This document shows positions 6,138 to 6,587 of a DNA stretch of 6,587 nt, piece by piece (position 1 is the stretch's first letter; each line of letters opens with the position of its first letter). Source of the stretch: Planctomycetes bacterium RIFCSPHIGHO2_12_FULL_52_36 (lineage in GTDB: Bacteria > Planctomycetota > Brocadiia > Brocadiales > Bathyanammoxibiaceae). A model generated the notes under the pieces. It did no database searches and was not told where the DNA came from. It saw only the letters and a list, made by a program, of their open reading frames with translations. The DNA lies in the NCBI GenBank assembly GCA_001828545.1, contig MHYW01000049.1, positions 1-6,587 on the forward strand. Reading direction: 5' to 3'. A program made the position numbers and the translations under genes.

Positions 6138-6587
6138 ATGAAAAAACTTTTGGTTACAGGTGGGGCTGGTTTTATTGGGAGTGAGTTTGTCAGGCAGGGT
6201 GTAAAGAGGGGGCATAAAATAGTTTTGATTGATAACCTCACCTATGCTGGTGATGTTGAAAGAATAAAAGCAGTAGAAAAAGAGGTCACTTTTTATAGGG
6301 TAGATATAGCAGATAAAGAATCTGTAAAACGTGTTTTTAAAACAGAAAAACCCGAGGTCGTTGTTCACTTCGCAGCTGAAAGCCACGTTGACAGGAGCAT
6401 ATTGGACGCCTCCCCTTTTTTAGACACCAATGTAAAGGGGACCTGTGTCTTGCTGGACGTTTCAAAGCAGCACGAAATAGAGAGATTTATAAATATATCA
6501 ACCGATGAAGTGTATGGCGAACTTAAAGAAGAAGGACAATTTCTGGAAACAACACCCTTAAACCCAAATTCGCCTTATTCGGTTAGC
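6138..6587 (+). CDS. rfbB: dTDP-glucose 4,6-dehydratase (3' partial)
   Basis: RfbB/RmlB converts dTDP-glucose to dTDP-4-keto-6-deoxyglucose using tightly bound NAD+. It is the second step after RfbA and the branch point to rhamnose and other deoxysugars. The first 150 residues are present, and the frame stays open to the window end; the family is usually 310-360 residues. It is an extended short-chain dehydrogenase: the NAD-binding motif TGGAGFIG is at 7-14, D32 ends the second strand in LIDNLTYAG (30-38), and HFAAESHVDRSI is at 77-88. The catalytic trio T122-D123-E124 lies in STDEVYG, which separates true dehydratases from epimerases such as GalE. The YxxxK Tyr is Y147; its Lys would be the very next codon beyond the edge. 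The gene is A+T-rich like rfbA. rfbC and rfbD may follow, but that cannot be seen. Confidence 0.95.
   Translation, partial: MKKLLVTGGAGFIGSEFVRQGVKRGHKIVLIDNLTYAGDVERIKAVEKEVTFYRVDIADKESVKRVFKTEKPEVVVHFAAESHVDRSILDASPFLDTNVKGTCVLLDVSKQHEIERFINISTDEVYGELKEEGQFLETTPLNPNSPYSVS

Noticed and set aside
6114..6386. 90-codon - strand frame over the rfbB start
   Set aside because: It is antisense to the conserved NAD-binding region of rfbB; its open frame reflects A+T-rich codon choice.
1..6587. CRISPR array, tRNA/rRNA gene, insertion sequence or phage genes
   Set aside because: No regularly spaced repeats, RNA-gene motifs, transposase or phage-like coding sequence were seen; coding genes fill nearly all of the window.

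Overview
The window is a compact bacterial gene block with every supported gene on the + strand. It looks like part of a surface-polysaccharide or glycoconjugate biosynthesis locus. The host is probably a Gram-negative, anaerobic or microaerophilic uncultivated bacterium. That inference rests on two different radical SAM enzymes (one with a cobalamin-binding domain) beside nucleotide-sugar genes. I cannot name a phylum with confidence: Planctomycetota/Brocadiales-like, Nitrospirota-like and delta-proteobacterial genomes would all fit.

Layout. Bases 1-654 hold the C-terminal 217 residues of a radical SAM protein with a four-cysteine SPASM/twitch-type domain; its start lies upstream of the window. 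It is followed by a tightly packed trio: an E1-alpha-like thiamine-diphosphate (ThDP) subunit (673-1662), the matching E1-beta-like subunit (1664-2776), and a DPM1-like family 2 glycosyltransferase (2779-3531). The gaps are 18, 1 and 2 bases, so these four genes are probably co-transcribed. A 118-base gap with two small inverted repeats and a possible promoter leads to a GTG-started B12-binding radical SAM protein (3650-5074). After a 66-base gap come rfbA/rmlA (glucose-1-phosphate thymidylyltransferase, 5141-6013) and, after a 124-base gap with alternative hairpins, the first 150 codons of rfbB/rmlB (dTDP-glucose 4,6-dehydratase), cut by the window end.

How they may work together. RfbA and RfbB make dTDP-4-keto-6-deoxyglucose, the branch point to dTDP-rhamnose and many unusual deoxysugars. 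The E1 alpha/beta pair has no E2 (lipoyl acyltransferase) or E3 gene visible, so it is unlikely to be an ordinary oxoacid dehydrogenase complex here. It may instead generate a ThDP-bound two-carbon (or larger) unit for transfer to a sugar or other acceptor. The glycosyltransferase would move a sugar, probably to or from a polyprenyl phosphate. The two radical SAM enzymes could add or rearrange carbon groups. This joint pathway is inference; the individual family assignments are well supported.

Composition changes across the window. Rows I counted by eye in the E1-beta gene run about 50-65% G+C, while rows in rfbA and rfbB run about 30-48%. The dTDP-sugar genes may therefore have a different history from the upstream block.
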